A DNA stretch of 64,000 bases, taken from Chionoecetes opilio. Taxonomy: Eukaryota; Arthropoda; Malacostraca; Decapoda; Majidae. The stretch's first letter is position 1. Every line of letters starts with the position of its first letter. This document shows positions 34,753 through 47,644 of this stretch, in pieces. The notes under the pieces were generated by a model. It saw nothing but the letters and a program-made list of their open reading frames with translations, ran no database searches and was not told the DNA's origin. The stretch covers positions 1 through 64,000 of the forward strand of contig JACEEZ010016334.1 in the NCBI GenBank assembly GCA_016584305.1, given 5' to 3'. The translations under genes were made by a program, and so were the position numbers.

Positions 34753-35505
34753 AAGTAAATAGTTAGTTTGAAGTAAAAAAAGATGATAGATGGAATGTGA
34801 AAAATTGAATGAGACTTTTTGGACGTATAAACACAAAATTATAGATGTTTGGATGGAATGGAGGGGGGCGGAATGGGTGTGATTATACCTATCTGCACTT
34901 GACTTAAAACTAGTTAGTATAGTAACAAATTTACGTGTCTCACTAACCCCCCCCAGTATCTCACCACCTTTTTCCTCTCCCCCCTCTCCTCTTTTATTTT
35001 TTTATTTTTTTCCTGAGCATTAACCTATTTGGTCTGGCTAAGAGATAAATACACTTTAGTCATAATTATTAAAAGCTCTGGTTTAGCTAAACCCATCTGT
35101 CCTTTCATTTTTGTCCGCGTACATGTCCCCCCCCCGTCTGCCACACTATAAACGAATTACCTGTCCCCGTAACATCTCCTCCCCTTACTACAACCCACTA
35201 TGCTTCCCTTCATGTCCTCCCATTTCTAGTCGAACAATACCGTTGTTAACAATTAATCTAAACTCAAAAGTTCTCAACCAATTTCAGCTATGTATATAAT
35301 ATACTAATTACATCAGATATATTTTGACTGGTTTTTGTAACGCATTTAAATACAATTTTTCCGTAAGTTGTAAGCATTCAACAAGCTTCCAAGATTGATT
35401 AGAGAGAAATAGTGAAATAATTAAATAGGCTCCCCGATATAGATATGCCTCATCCCAACACTATATACCAATATATATCAAAATGACAAGTTGCTCTGAC
35501 ACATG

Positions 35506-35690
35506 CCCGTAGGGTGGCAAGCGTTGTAGCGGACGTGAGTTCCCAATGTGCAGCGTCCTGTGCATCGGTCAGCGGTTCGAGTCCGCCTAGTCATGCTGAC
35601 CGTGGCGGGCTTTGTTATAGTTTCAATACCTTGTTTGGTACTTGCAAAGTGTCTAGATTAGATGGAAAAATCTTATCTATTGCTCTGAAC
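35506..35690 (+). mobile_element. tRNA-derived SINE, copy 2
   Basis: Matches 18376-18565: ggtggcaagcgttgtag, B box gcggttcgagtccgcc, then ttggtacttgcaaagtgtct and a aaaaatcttatct end. Confidence 0.75.
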
Positions 35691-35764
35691 ATTGAGATAG
35701 GGATATTGACATATTAAGCATGAGTAAGCACTGAACGGTAACTTACTAGATCGTTCCAGTTTGA

Positions 35765-37135
35765 TCTTGTTTAATACCCAAACGTCACAATTTGCTCCAC
35801 CACACTGGCACAAAGCGGTTACATTTCAAAACATAGCTTGTTTGCACTGCATCCGTCCCTTTGCAACCCTTTTGCATTTACAACAAATCAGCTCCTTGAG
35901 GAAGTGCTGGCTTAGGAAGCATGGACCACAGGGGTTTCCAGTTGTGGGGATCGATCCATCCCAATCCCCAGGTGTAGGGCATATCATTTAAACAACCTGA
36001 GCATGTTTCCCCAGAGTGCCCCCGTGTACCCCCAAAAGATCTCTTGATTTGTTGTACCGGGCTCCTCTGGTAGGGGGAAAGCTTCCATGGCCTCGTCCTT
36101 TCTTCGTGAAGAGTGCTGTCTGAGCTTCTTCTATGTTGACGAGATGCTGGTGCGATCGTAGAGAAGAATGGTGAAACCGCCTCGAGCACTGCCACAAACT
36201 GTCATCAGAGATGTCTGCTGTCCCCGTGGAGAGCATGAACTAACGCTGGCGTCAATTCGTCAAATACTTTCCAGTATCTCAGGCTATCTTCTTGCCCGGT
36301 ATTAAATGACAGACTGTGCACACCCTGTGTATGCATGGAAAGCGCGGAGGGCTGTGACTTATCTGTCCGAGAAAGCTGCCAATTTCATGGTTGGAATATA
36401 CCTAAGTGCCTGGCCTGTCCCAAAGGCCACCCCAAAGCTCATGGATTTTGAGTTGGTGTTGCTGCCACAGCCAAAACCACTATATCTGTTATCCACCGTA
36501 CGCAGAAGAATTTTCTGAAATCCATCACGGGAACTGCATCCGCGAGATGTATCATCATTCGTGTATCAGCCCCTCTGGTCACATGGGGCAAGATGACTAG
36601 GTCGCGTGCGCGGAATGCACGCTCACATTGAACCATCCGTGGTGAATATCTGCTATCTGATACAAGATGTGTGATGTGTTTTGTCAAGAAGGCAAACCGT
36701 TCTGTTTTGTTTGCATCAATTCTCAGGAATGCTGCCAATTTCCTGGAAGACAGTGGATCCGTCAACTCTCCTTCGAATGCCTTTCCCACGTTGCCCGGCT
36801 TGAGATCTTCAGGGCTGTTGGCACGTAACATGGTTCCAGACTATGTCCACACGACAGGCTCTTTGCAAGTGACCTTGTATGTGTGGCAAGAATACTTTCA
36901 GCGCATAATCATCAAAGGTTTTGGCAACAACTGGTTCAGAACGTTCACCAACACTGCCCTCAAGGATAGGCGAGTCAGTATCTGGTTTTGGAGCATCACC
37001 TCTGACCTCGCGCAACTCTCTAGACACACAATAAGATCTGATGTGGTCCCAGTAGTAACTCCCAAGCATGAGATAAACGACGGTGGACATGCTGTTTTCA
37101 TGGCGGAAAAATTGTGCAAGATCACCACTCGTGGG
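35765..37135 (-). pseudogene. C-terminal half of element BC transposase/nuclease (broken)
   Basis: Follows directly on 40471-43811 once the LINE is removed: ...ASQT joins SGDLAQFFRHEN. In order: LREVRGDAPKPDTD and KTFDDYALKVFLPHIQ-like (37090-36809), VDIVW, FLRIDANKTERFAFL, ADTRMMIHLADAV (36600-36560), a TDIVVLAVAA acidic strand, and a degenerate region where GCDT is expected (about 36320). Then come WKVFDELTPALVHA, FTKKGRG-x-FPPTRAA-like (36110-36060) and a cysteine cluster CCKCK, CKQA, ALCQCGG at 35880-35765. The nuclease motifs are those of PIN/XPG-like folds by resemblance. Frameshifts occur roughly every 100-200 bases, but the order of motifs is complete. Confidence 0.8.
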
Positions 37136-40100
37136 TTTTTTTTTTTTTTTTTTTCATACAAGGAACTGGCCAAGGGCACACAAAATGCGGTAACACAAAG
37201 CCCGCATGAGTGCCAGTCCCTGTAAGAAGGCAGTAAGAGAATTAAAATAAAAACAGAGGGGTGAGCCAATTTCAGTTCGGTGTGAGGTGTCTTGTTACTC
37301 TTCTTTTGAAAGATTTAAGCATAGGTAAGTGAAAAAATAGAAACAGGAAAGAGAGTTCCAGAGTTACCAGTGAAGGGAGAAAGAGTAAAGATACGGATTA
37401 ACTCTTGCATTAGGAAGAGGGACATAATAGGGATGAGAATGAGTAGAAAGTCTGTGCAGCGAGGCTGCGGGAGGGAGAGGAGCATGCAGTAGCAAGTTTC
37501 CGAAGAGCAGTGAGCATGAAAATAACGGTAGAAGAGAGCAGAGAAGCAAACATTGCGGCGGTGATTTAAAGATTGAAGACAGTCAGTCAGAGGAGAGGAG
37601 TTGATGAGGACGACAAAGCTTTGACTCACCTGATTAGGAGAGCTGTATGTGGATCCTCCCCAAAAACATGTGAGAATACTCCATAATGGGCGCGATAAGG
37701 CCCCTATAGAGAGCAAGCAATGGGCGGGAGAAAAAAAAGGACGCAGACGCCACAGGACACTAACTTCTTAGAAGCTGTTTTAGCAAGCGCGAGATGTGAG
37801 ATTTTCCAGTTCCAGATTTTAGTTAACGGATAGTCCTAGAATGTTCATTGTAGAAGAAGGAGACAGTTTGAGTGTCATTGGAAGAAGAGGGGATATTTAA
37901 TCTGGTAGGTTTTGTCGAGTAGATAGGTGAAGAATTGGGCGTTTGAGGCACATTTTGAACAAAAACAAGTTTGCTTTTCCCCAATCAGAAATTAAGAAAG
38001 ATCAGAAGTTAGGCGCTCGGTGGCATCTCTCGTGAATCACTAGTTCCTGTTGAGTTGGACGTCTAATAAACGACGTTGAAAAATGCCAGGGTAGAATCAT
38101 CAGCGTGAGGAGTGGACAGGGCTTTGAGTAGACGTAGAAGATCATTAATGATAATAGAAAGAGTGTCTGTGATAGGACAGAACCCTGGGGAACACCACTA
38201 TTGATAGAGTAGGAGAGAGAAACAAATGTCCGTCTTTTTTACAGTAGCTGCAATAGACACGTTTGAAAGGAAACTTAAGATGAAGGTACAGAGAGAAGGA
38301 TAGAAAACCGAATGAGGTTCGTTGGAAATTAAAGATTGTGCCAGACTCTTATCAAAAGCTTTTTATATGTCAAGGGCAACAGCAAAAGTTTCACCGAAAA
38401 CCCTAAAGGAGGATGACCAAGATTTCAGTTAGGAAAAGCTAGAAGATCGCCAGTAGATCGCCCTTTACGGAAACCGTACTGGCGATCAGAGAGAAGATTG
38501 GAGCAGATAGATGCTTAAGAATCTTCTTATTAAGTATAAATTCAAAAACTTTAGAAAAGGCAGAATTCAAAGATATAGGACAGTAGTTTGAAGGATTACG
38601 AACCGGTCACCCTTCTTAGGAACAGTGGATGTGAAGAAACTTCCCAGCAAGAAGGAAAGTGGAGTAGATAGACAAAGACGGAAAAGTTTGACAGGCAGGG
38701 GCAAGCACAGAAGCACAGTTTGAGTAACAATAGGAGGGACTCGTCAGGACGTAAGCCTTCAGGAGGATCTAGGCCAGAAAGTGCAAAGAAAAAATCATTC
38801 CGAAGGATCTTAATGACAGCAAAATAGTCAGAGGGTGGAGGAGAAGGAGGAACAAGCCCTTCATCAACCAGAGTGATTTTTAAGAAAGGTTTGAGCGAAG
38901 AGTCAGCTTTTAGAAGTAGATGATGACAGCTGTGAGCCATTGGGTGAAGATAGGAGGAAGAAAAGATGAGAAGAAAATTGTTAGAGGATGTTATTTGCTA
39001 GATGACAGAAGCACGCGAGGGGTGCACTTTTGATTCAGAAAAGATTTTGACATTTCATGAATGAAAGGTTTTTGGTAAGTTGAAGTAAAGATTTGCATGA
39101 TTACGGGCAGAAAAGTAAAGGGTATTGGAGGTTTCAGGGAGGATGCTTACGGTACCGTTTGTGAGCCAGCTATATCTCGAGACCGCATGAGAACAAGCAG
39201 AGTTAAACGAAAGTTGACGGCTTAGGATTAGAGAAAGTGTGTGAATGTACGCCTCCATGTCAGAGACTTTATGGACCTCAGTTATGCGCTCTGCACAAAG
39301 AGTGGGTCTTTGACATGGAAGCAGTAAATCATTCCATGGAAATCAGTTAGTAGTACTGCCTTAGGTCTTCCCACTTAGCTGAGTTGAAGTGCCAGAAGCA
39401 CCTCCGTTAGGCGGGTTCCGAGACGGTTACGGAGCGCTAAGACAGGGTACAAAATAAGATTGGATCGGAGAAACCAAGGAGAGAATAGTTTCACAAGAGT
39501 AAGCAGAAGGGTAGTAGTAGGAAAAGATCAAGAATGTTGGGCGTGTCTCCAAGGGCGGTCAGGAATACGGGTAGTTGTGCCTGACCAGCTGCTCTAGGTC
39601 TTGGAGGATAGAAAAGTTGTGGCCTTGTTCACCAGGCTTGGTCAGTGAAGAAGATGCTAGCCAAAGCTGGGGTGAACATTGAAGTCCCAAGAGGAAATTT
39701 CAGATAAAGAAAAATGAAAAGAGATGTGCTCACTTTTGCTGTTAAATAGTCTACGAATTTACATAGTCAGAGGAGTTAGGTGAGAGATATACAGCACAGA
39801 TAAATTTAGTAAGAGAGGGACATGAAGTCGAAGCCAGATGGTAGAACCAAATTCGGAAAATAAGGACGTGGGCACGAGAGCAAGTGATGTCATTGCGCAC
39901 ATATACGGCAACAGCCAGCTTTGGATTTTGAACTGAGAATCGGAGACACTAAGAGGAGACATAAAAAGCGTCTGCTGTCCAGTGTCACAGAAAACTGAGT
40001 TTCGGTGGAATAAAGAGATGAGGTTTAGAGGAGGAGAAGATGATGTCGACAGAGAGAAAGTTAGATCTAGGGCCGCGAATGTTGCAGAGTTTAAGGAGAG

Positions 40101-40470
40101 AAGGCTAGAAGAATATAAAGACATCGAGTCGACATCTTGAAGACCCCCCCCTTTTTTTTTTTCTCCGACCTGGGGATATTTCTGGTACCCTCCCCAGTTA
40201 GGGACTCAGAGCATGGCGATACTAGGATAATAAAATTTGGTGAAGATAGTGTAGGGATGTAAGTGCATGTAGTGTAATGTGAGTAGTAAGAGGAATTGTC
40301 TTTTAGAGTGCAGGCTGCAGTACTCTCTTGTGCTATCTGAGGACACTAAGGGATATGGAAAGAGAGGACACGGGAGATTTCAATGATAGTCTGCAGAACC
40401 CCCTCAACTCCGTAAGCCCTCCCCGGGAGGATTTCAACCATGGCGGCAGGTGTCTGACGCTACTCCCTCC
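37136..40470 (-). mobile_element. Jockey-like LINE, nearly full length, inserted in element BC
   Basis: The minus-strand ORF2 is broken by indels. The endonuclease lies around 40124-39600 (a CDT-like block, LGTS and LGDTPNILDLFL near 39550). In the reverse transcriptase, LVPPSPPPSDYFA is at about 38860. NSGVPQGSVL lies near 38205-38178, and HADDST (normally YADD) is at about 38106-38090. The C-terminus (37716-37315) contains SPLTDCL, RRNV and the LPLFSCS-like region. A run of 19 T at 37136-37154 is the poly-A tail on the minus strand. The 5' leader ends near 40470. Short cgt repeats at 37130-37132 and 40471-40473 may be the target duplication. It matches proteins commonly named after transposons BS and X-element, from memory. 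Confidence 0.85.
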
Positions 40471-43400
40471 CGTTTGAGAAGCAATGTAGGTCTTGAGAAT
40501 AAAGGAGCAGTCACTCTTTAGCGAAGGTACTTGCACACTTGTTCTGGATTTCTCTCTTGGAGAGAATAGGACTAAACAAAGGGAGTTTATTCTTCTTTAT
40601 TGGCCTCCCCCTCCAGTAAGAGGTACGTTCGCTCCAGTAGACGGTCTGCTACGAAGGTCATTGTACTGTTGAGCTTACTATCTCCTCAGCATGTTGAACA
40701 TTAGAAACAACAGTTGGGTCAGCAATGTCTCTTGTGTCCAGCCGCAGCAAGTCTGTACTTCTCCTAGGAAGGGGTTCCATTTCCTCTATACTTCAACCAA
40801 AAACGTTTGACATGTTGAGTAAAGATTACCTTGAACTATTTGTTTGCTCATGGTAGGCGTGTGTCTTGATTAATCCTTATTTTCATTCCCTCCATGGATG
40901 CTTCAAACTCTGTAGTCATTCTAAACCTCCGGCCCAGCCACATCCCATATTCTAAGAGCATTTGGATTTTGAGTGAGTCCAAAGCACCACCGTCCACTCT
41001 TCAACAGCAGCATTATTTTGCTCATGAGCCTGGTCAAGGCCATGGGATGAGAAAACTCGTTTGTCTGTGAACTGTGAATTTGCCATGGTGGAATTCAGTA
41101 GCAATATCTGGTGTGCACTTGCTAAGAACTCATCATGTCTCGAATGTGGGACAAGCACACACGTGCATAGTGGGTGTGGTCCATGCGAAAAACCATGGTG
41201 CAAGCTGGGTGAGGCTGTCCATGTACAGGGGGAAGTTTGCTGTCCTCAGTGAATTGACCAAACGTTAAGAGGAGGAGTTCCGGTTGAAGAGTGCATGTGC
41301 CCGAATTGGAACGTGGAACATCTCGAATTCGTTGACCACACCAGTCATCAAAGGATTCAGGATGCTTTCAGTACTCAGAGACTCTGTGTAATGGCGTAAG
41401 ACTTTGTCAGTAGGATATATAAGCTGCGTGCTGTCACTTTATGCGCATGTTGGTTCTTGTAACTGAGATACAGCAGAAATGAATCTGCAGTTCAGGAGAA
41501 GCAAATTTGGCATGAACAGGCGCTTCCACCCATCCAGATCTCCAGCCAGTCTCGATCACTTTTAGTTCCAGCCACTCTATATGCAGCCCTCCCAAGATGA
41601 TGACGAAATTAATTTTCTTTCTTTTTTTTACCCACGTTGTGGCCACACAGTCCCACTGTAATCGCTTGTAGATAGATGGTGTAGACTGTTGATCCACAGG
41701 ATCACGGTTTCTGTCTTTGGTTGACTTCCAATCACAGCTTTTTTAATATGTCCATGGAGTGCCGTATCATGCAAACAGACTTTGAAGTCGTCCGGAAAAG
41801 AGGGGAGTAGTGCTTGTGATCGCCGGCAGATTATCTTGTCCTGACTCCTTACTGGGCATGGTAGGCTGCCCATGATAAGTTACTGTCACTTTGTGGAATT
41901 TCTTGATACTCAGTTTCACAGTATCCAGCCATCTGTAAAGAGCAAAAGTACATTCGAACTGTCAGAAAACAATCAAACATTACTCATGGTTATAAACAAT
42001 AAGTTATTGCATCACGTTCTATGGCATGGATTTATGTTAGAATGTACAAGTACTCACACTATACTCTGGTGCAATGCCTCGGGTGATCTCCTGCAATCAC
42101 TCTTCAATGGACCATCGCCTTGGGAGGGAGGATCCTTCCGAGGTAACACCAGCGGACGAAACAAGGTGTTAGGACTCTGGGGAGCTATGACAGTGTAGTG
42201 GTAGTAGATGGCTGTTCAGGACGCTGTGTTCCCTGCGGTCCTCCCATTATTTTGAGGACTGGGGGCTGGGGAAAAGTGAATATCCAGTAACGTGACAGGA
42301 ATCTGTCGACGTGTGGAGCCTCGGATTGTGCGTTGATATTATCAACCGCTGACCGTTGGAATAAGCCCTCGCGTAGATTGGGTGGACACACTACCTCATC
42401 TCGGTGTAGCTCACACAACTCTGTTTCCCATGGATGTGGAGCTTGCCATCACTCGGTCATAGGAGATGGACAGTCGAGACAACAGCATCTCAATGAGGTC
42501 ACGTTTCCGAGTCCTTGCATGGACTGTGAGTCCCACGTAGATGGGGCATTGGGCAACGGGGTTTCTCTGTCTTTGTTGTGACGCACAGTAGTACTACCCA
42601 CTCTGCGACGGATGGAGCTATTGTACTGCAACCAACTGAGCTGTGCTGAGTGTTGCTTGGGTTACCATCAAATGATTGAGACTTGATGTTGGGGCCGTCG
42701 AGGGATCATGGCCACCAAGTCAAACAGTGACTGAGGTACTGATTTGTACTTGGCAGTCCTCATCAAATGAACCTGTGAAGTAGCTGCAGTTGGAACATTC
42801 TCTACGTACTATCTTCGCTGCCATTGCAAGACATATGGCTCGTCATGTAGTCTTTCTTGCAGACTACGGAGGGCAGGTCTACATCTTTATCAAATGAAGT
42901 AGATGCATCACGCCCTTCCTTTGAGCCGTAAGGTATGGGATTTGGGCCAGGATACGATTTTTTAAACATTGCTATTTCGGACATGATGCTCCACTCCAAG
43001 TGTTCTAGACGATTAGATAAAAAATAGTTTTGACGGAGAGTGCAAGTTAAAGACTGGGCATGCTCGTCATCTATTCTTGTTTCATCGATAAAATGGACAG
43101 CAACTCTGCTAGTGCAATCTCATGGTTGACTTTAGCAGTGGTCCATCTTCTGTTTATCTTGTAATGATTTAGTTTTTTGAAAGTGAAACAAGAACCTTGG
43201 ATGATATTCTGCATCATGTGCGACCATGTCCCCAGCACTCAACTTTGCAGTAGCCTCTCGTCCTGCAGGTCTAATGCACATCTTAGTACGCGGGGAGTCT
43301 AGACACGAAAAGTTGATGCCTCACGGAGTGGTTCGAAGTTGACACATCTTCGCATAAAAACACAGACATCCGATGATCCACTCATGATGAGCGACTTGAC

Positions 43401-43811
43401 GATGTATTTCTTGGATGTAGTAGCATCAGGGTCGCAACCCTGGTGCATTCCTTTTTTCTGCTTGTTGTAGTTTATATTATTGAATTTTGTTATGGCAGGA
43501 TTTGTGCCACTGGCAATTGTTCTCAGAAAACGTAGCTTCAATGCCATTCCGCTCATCAAGGCGTCTCATTCTAGTGGCATCGGTAATTCGTGAGTTCATT
43601 GAACGTCTGATGTTGAAGGCGCAATGTAGATAAACCAACTCCCACATCGTGCCGTTTGATTCTGCTGGGAATTCTGCAAACTTTCCCGTGTGATTTTAGG
43701 CACAAAACGCACTTGTTCCAATCCGTCTGTACTGCGCCTTTGATGTCCAGGTTGCAGTGGATCCACTAGCTGATAACCTCTTATAGAACATTTCGCTGTC
43801 GAAACCACCAA
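40471..43811 (-). pseudogene. N-terminal two thirds of element BC transposase (broken)
   Basis: From 43811: LVDPLQPG, then CVLCLK-like and ITRESLQN. Next a zinc-binding region with FNNINY-KQKKG and CDPDATTSKKYI, PLREASTFR, and the SFIDET and LSSFDKDV-like segments (43010-42800). QYNSSIRRRVGSTTVRHNKD is at 42630-42570, followed by VDNIN (about 42345) and PVDQQ-STPSIYKRLQW. The FVIILGGLHIEWLEL block is at 41600-41570, then HTHYAR and HIRDM near 41150. LDQAHEQNNAAV lies at about 41035, and FVADRLLERTY and VPSLKSDCSF end near 40500. The VDQ...K..QW and LGGLH segments recur in the other copies and are the likeliest catalytic core, but I cannot name catalytic residues. The N-terminal part is duplicated at 47645-48800. 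Confidence 0.8.
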
Positions 43812-44410
43812 CTGAAAAAAAAAGATATGATAAGATATGAGGACAAATAGGATACGATAACAAGTTGCAATAAATAAATAAAAACTAGTCCCTCACTACA
43901 TGGACACTCAAATAAATGATTTCTAAAGGTTCATATGCAAAACTCTTTGGTGTAAACAGATCACATTTTAAATGGTTTATATAAAATCCTTGTCCTCAAA
44001 ACATAGGTACCTACAAAACATAAAACAACCTTATTTGCTCAGTTCTCTGCCAATATTGGCCGAGATATAGGCGGAATATAGAGTTTTTGGTAATGGCGGC
44101 ACTAGTTTGCAGAAAATGATACGTGGGACATTTTTTCACTTATTTAATATAGCAAATCATTTTCTACACATTGTTTCCCTATCATATAGGACACCAATGA
44201 GAATTATATTTCGGGGGGGGGGGGTGCACAAGGACTCTTATTAGCCACTATACTTAAAAGCGGCCATTTGTAAAATGGCCGCACGGTACAATAGACATTT
44301 TCGAGGCGGGGCACATATCATGGAATTATTCATTAGACTTTTATCTATGGACTGCCAAATTCATGCTTGTAAGATAAACCCACAAGTGTTTACAATTATC
44401 TGCCTGACTA

Positions 44411-46249
44411 TGCTCGCCTAGCTCCAAGGAAAGCTGCTGCTACGCGTGTTCCAGTTTGCTGCTTCGGACAAAATGCTGTTATGACCAGCCAAAATAAGAC
44501 AAATCGAAACTTGCCAAAGTGGAGACTATCTCGGGAAGGTTGAGCAGCAGACGCAGCTTCTTGTTATTCGATCTTTTGTCTATCTTTTTCTTCCTGTTAT
44601 TGCTATTTCATTTTCCTCTCTCCTTTTTACCAAAGTGTGTTCATATGTAGCTTTTTCAATCACCCTTGCTTTTTCTCTTCCCGTCCACTTTCCCCCACTT
44701 TCCCACACCCTCGAAGATCGAAATTTTATCATTCTTCTTTTTTTTCCTTCTCCTTCAACCATTTTTTTGTTTCGCCTTCCTTCCTTTTCGGCCGCATTGC
44801 AACACCGTCACCGTTCCGCAATCCAGCACCCCAGACCCCGCAACGAAGTCCCACTCTTTGCCATTTCCGTGGACCAACTCCGATGTTCGGAAAGGAGCTG
44901 GCACTCGGCATTGCCACGTCAACGTTATAAATATAGCCTCGGTAACTCGTTATAGAATATACATTTTCTGATCATTATTAATGTGGTCCCTAAAGTTGCA
45001 CTTTATAAAAAAAAAACATGCATTCTTTGTTTTAAACATTTTGTTTATTTTGTAGGGACAGGCGTGGAGATATCGGGCATGTACGTAGGGACAACGTAGG
45101 GATTCATGTTTTCTGTGGGAATTTATGGCCCAAAAAGAGCTGTTTGAGTTGGCAACACAGAGGCCACATTCAGAGACGCCTAACGTCCATGCCTAAACAA
45201 CCTAGCGACTGCATCAGCTGTTTTGGTATTCTGCGTGGGATTGATGACCGTACCTTAAAGACGTTACAGCTGTCAAAAAAGGCGAAGATCTAGAGGCGTG
45301 GTGTGAGGACGCAACAAACATAAAAATACCCATAAATGAGTATATCTGATGTTGGCTGACTCAAGAAATGAACAGGGCAAGTATACAAACGAAATTAGGC
45401 CAATATAACAAACCCAGCCGATTTGATGATATTGTTTTGCGGTGAAGAGCCACAGAATGGTGAGCTGCGGCATATATTATCATTTCTAATTTGTTTTATA
45501 TTGATATTCACTATTTCACTAGGATATATACTTCGAATTTGTAGTTGTGAGGAGTATTTAGATTTTTTTTTTTTTTTTTACCATTTCGTATACTTCTTAT
45601 ACTAAAAATATATGTACATTCTTTAAAACTGACGCTGTTATGAATAATAAATGTTGAATTAGGAAGAGAATTATATGTTACCCTGATATATACATAAAAG
45701 GCGTAGATATTTAGATGCAGTTGTCACTTTGAATTTGGCGGGTAAGATACCTCCATTATGCCTCATTTAAATGGGCGCTTCATATACTCCATATAAGTGG
45801 ATGAAGAATAACCTATCATACAAGTTTTCATGTTTTAGGTCCATATCTACTAGATATTAAAAAAATAAAACTATTTTCTATGATAACAAAGGGTACCATG
45901 CGCCTCGTGGGTATAATGTGCAGGGATTGATGAACGCGAAAATACCAAGGAGTCCTCGAGGATCACTGCTTCTTTGAGCAAAGGACTGCCTCGATGGAGG
46001 CGCCATTTTCCGCAGATCTCGCTCCGTGTCCATACTTCCCGAAAAATGCGCACATTCTTCGAAGAAAGTGGACTAACCATTATAGATTGGCCTGGGAATT
46101 TTCCTGTCATAAAACCCCATGATAATTAATCTATGGCTATAAGAACTTAGAATCTGAGAAAGACGACTGTTCGACGATGCAGAGCTGATTTGTGCTGTTA
46201 TGGAAGGCAAGGTACCATGACGAAAGATACTAGCAGAGAAATGTGTTTC
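44411..46249 (+). repeat. Array unit 1, last part (blocks b, g', Tc1 fragment)
   Basis: Resumes with tgctcgcctagctcc exactly at the BC target duplication. It continues through the Pro/Arg-rich b block (to 44925), g' (44940-45150), AT-rich sequence and the Tc1-like fragment. The open frames at 44635-44971 are b-block translations broken by indels. Confidence 0.8.
45886..46240 (+). pseudogene. Tc1-like transposase C-terminal fragment, copy in unit 1 (broken)
   Basis: Same segment as the intact frame at 57368-57700, with frameshifts: starts at ggtaccatgcg, keeps cttcccgaaaaatgcgcac (46035-46053), gattggcctgggaa and agaaagacgactgttcgacg. Confidence 0.85.
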
Positions 46250-47344
46250 AAGCTTGTGGAATCTATGCCAAAGCGATGGAACTGCTGTAAAAGCATAGGG
46301 TGGTTAGATCTCATATTAAATGTATCATCTATCTACCATTGACATGGTTTTTTGTTACTAAAACATCCAATTTAACAAAAAAATTGTATATTTCATCAGT
46401 CAGGGACTAAATTGCACAAATACTGTACCTACGTGTTATTAAAAAAAAAATTACGTCTGACTTAGATATATAGGTAAGTTTGAGTGTTGATGAGAAGTTA
46501 TGACGGAAAATGTGATAAAAACAGATATTTAATAGGCTGCGTGTGTTTTACTATAGGAACCGGGGATAATATGTGGAGTTATGGTTATCAACAGGGAAGG
46601 ACCGCTTAATAGATGCCAGTAGAAGTAAGAGTAGCTAAGATAGAAAGAATACAGGTATTAGCTAATTGGTAGGGAATCTGCTCGTAGCCGAAAAACGCGG
46701 TGTGCAACACGCGCAGGTTTTTTGCCACCACCAACGGGCACTTTTGGTAGCAAATACCAAAAGATGCTGGAAAATATCGCTCGTGTGACACGGCCTTACA
46801 CATCCATAAACATCAGCTGTTTAAATCGTTTGTGGGGATCAGCACTCTACCTCCGTAGTTTGACTTCAGAAAAATATAGACATGCCCCGAAAAGATTGGT
46901 GCAAGGAAACCTAACAAAATCTAGAAAGAAAAATGGCGAAACTCTCAAAAGAAGACAAGTCTCACCAAGAAACAACGCTCAGATCTAAATGGCTGAAGGT
47001 AAGTACTTAGCGTGTTATGTATCAACTTCATGTATATGGAAAACCTTAAATGTCTTCCATGCAATTATATACAAATATTGTAGAATCATGAGCATGTTGT
47101 ACACCATTTTCGCCATTTCTTCATATTACAATATTGTACATGATGAACAGTGGGTACACCAATTAGACCATTCCTTCACGTATATTATATTCACAGGGTA
47201 TAGTAAGTGAAGAATATAAGAATAAGTCAATGTTAAATCGTTATATAATATACATTTCTGATCATCATTAATCTGGTCCCTAAAATGGCACTTATACAAA
47301 AAAAACGTGCTATGTGCATTTCTTGGTGTAACATTTTTTTTAAA

Positions 47345-47480
47345 TTTCCTTCACTTCGTTAAGGTGTAGCAGCCGTCGATCTTGCCTCAGGATACTTCGC
47401 GCAACCGCTCACCCCGCATATGGGACTACCCGTCCTAGCGGACTTTCATGGTTTTACGAGGTCGCACCTTTTGGACCACA
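47345..47480 (+). pseudogene. Possible Ty3/gypsy-type reverse transcriptase scrap
   Basis: One frame reads VAAVDLASGYFAQPLTPHMG and, after indels, FYEVAPFG. This resembles the DLASGYWQ-P and PFG motifs of LTR-retrotransposon reverse transcriptase. About 135 bp, no flanking LTR. It lies at the aberrant junction of array unit 2. Confidence 0.4.
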
Positions 47481-47644
47481 CATATGAGCGGCGTAAATGC
47501 GCGGCCCCACTGTCACCCTGCCCCTCCCGTCCCTCCCCCCCCCTCTCCTCACCCATACCCTTCCCGTGCAGTTAGTTTTAGAACTTAGTTCTCCAGCGGA
47601 GTCGCTGGTCACGGTCAACCTACAAGAACACACATACCCGTCAT

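Larger units (their letters stand above)
34272..44410 (-). mobile_element. TAGT-terminated nuclease-encoding DNA transposon (element BC), 10.1 kb, AcademX-like
   Basis: Left end tagtcaggcagaagggtaat, right end the inverse of tagtcaggcagataattgta. Inverted repeats of about 190 bp (34272-34465 and 44215-44410) share attgtgggttta, catgaa-ttggcag, taatgaataattcca and ccgtgcggc. The 3-bp target duplication TGC (34269-34271 and 44411-44413) is exact. The uninterrupted target ccctgctcgccctagctcc is at 56087-56105. The minus-strand gene is split by a LINE (37136-40470), and a SINE sits at 35506-35690. This is the best-defined member of the family in the window. Confidence 0.88.

Noticed and set aside
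35878..43811. Two independent nuclease-family genes flanking a LINE
   Set aside because: The motif order is continuous across the LINE and the two parts share one pair of element ends, so it is a single interrupted gene.
44236..44250. Right terminus of element BC at a CCACTA word (inverse TAGTGG)
   Set aside because: The true end at 44410 has a long inverted repeat with 34272, an exact TGC duplication and an empty site; the 44250 word has none of these.
44635..44971. Overlapping Pro/Ser/Phe-rich ORFs on the plus strand
   Set aside because: They are frame-shifted translations of array block b, better represented at 55985-56389.
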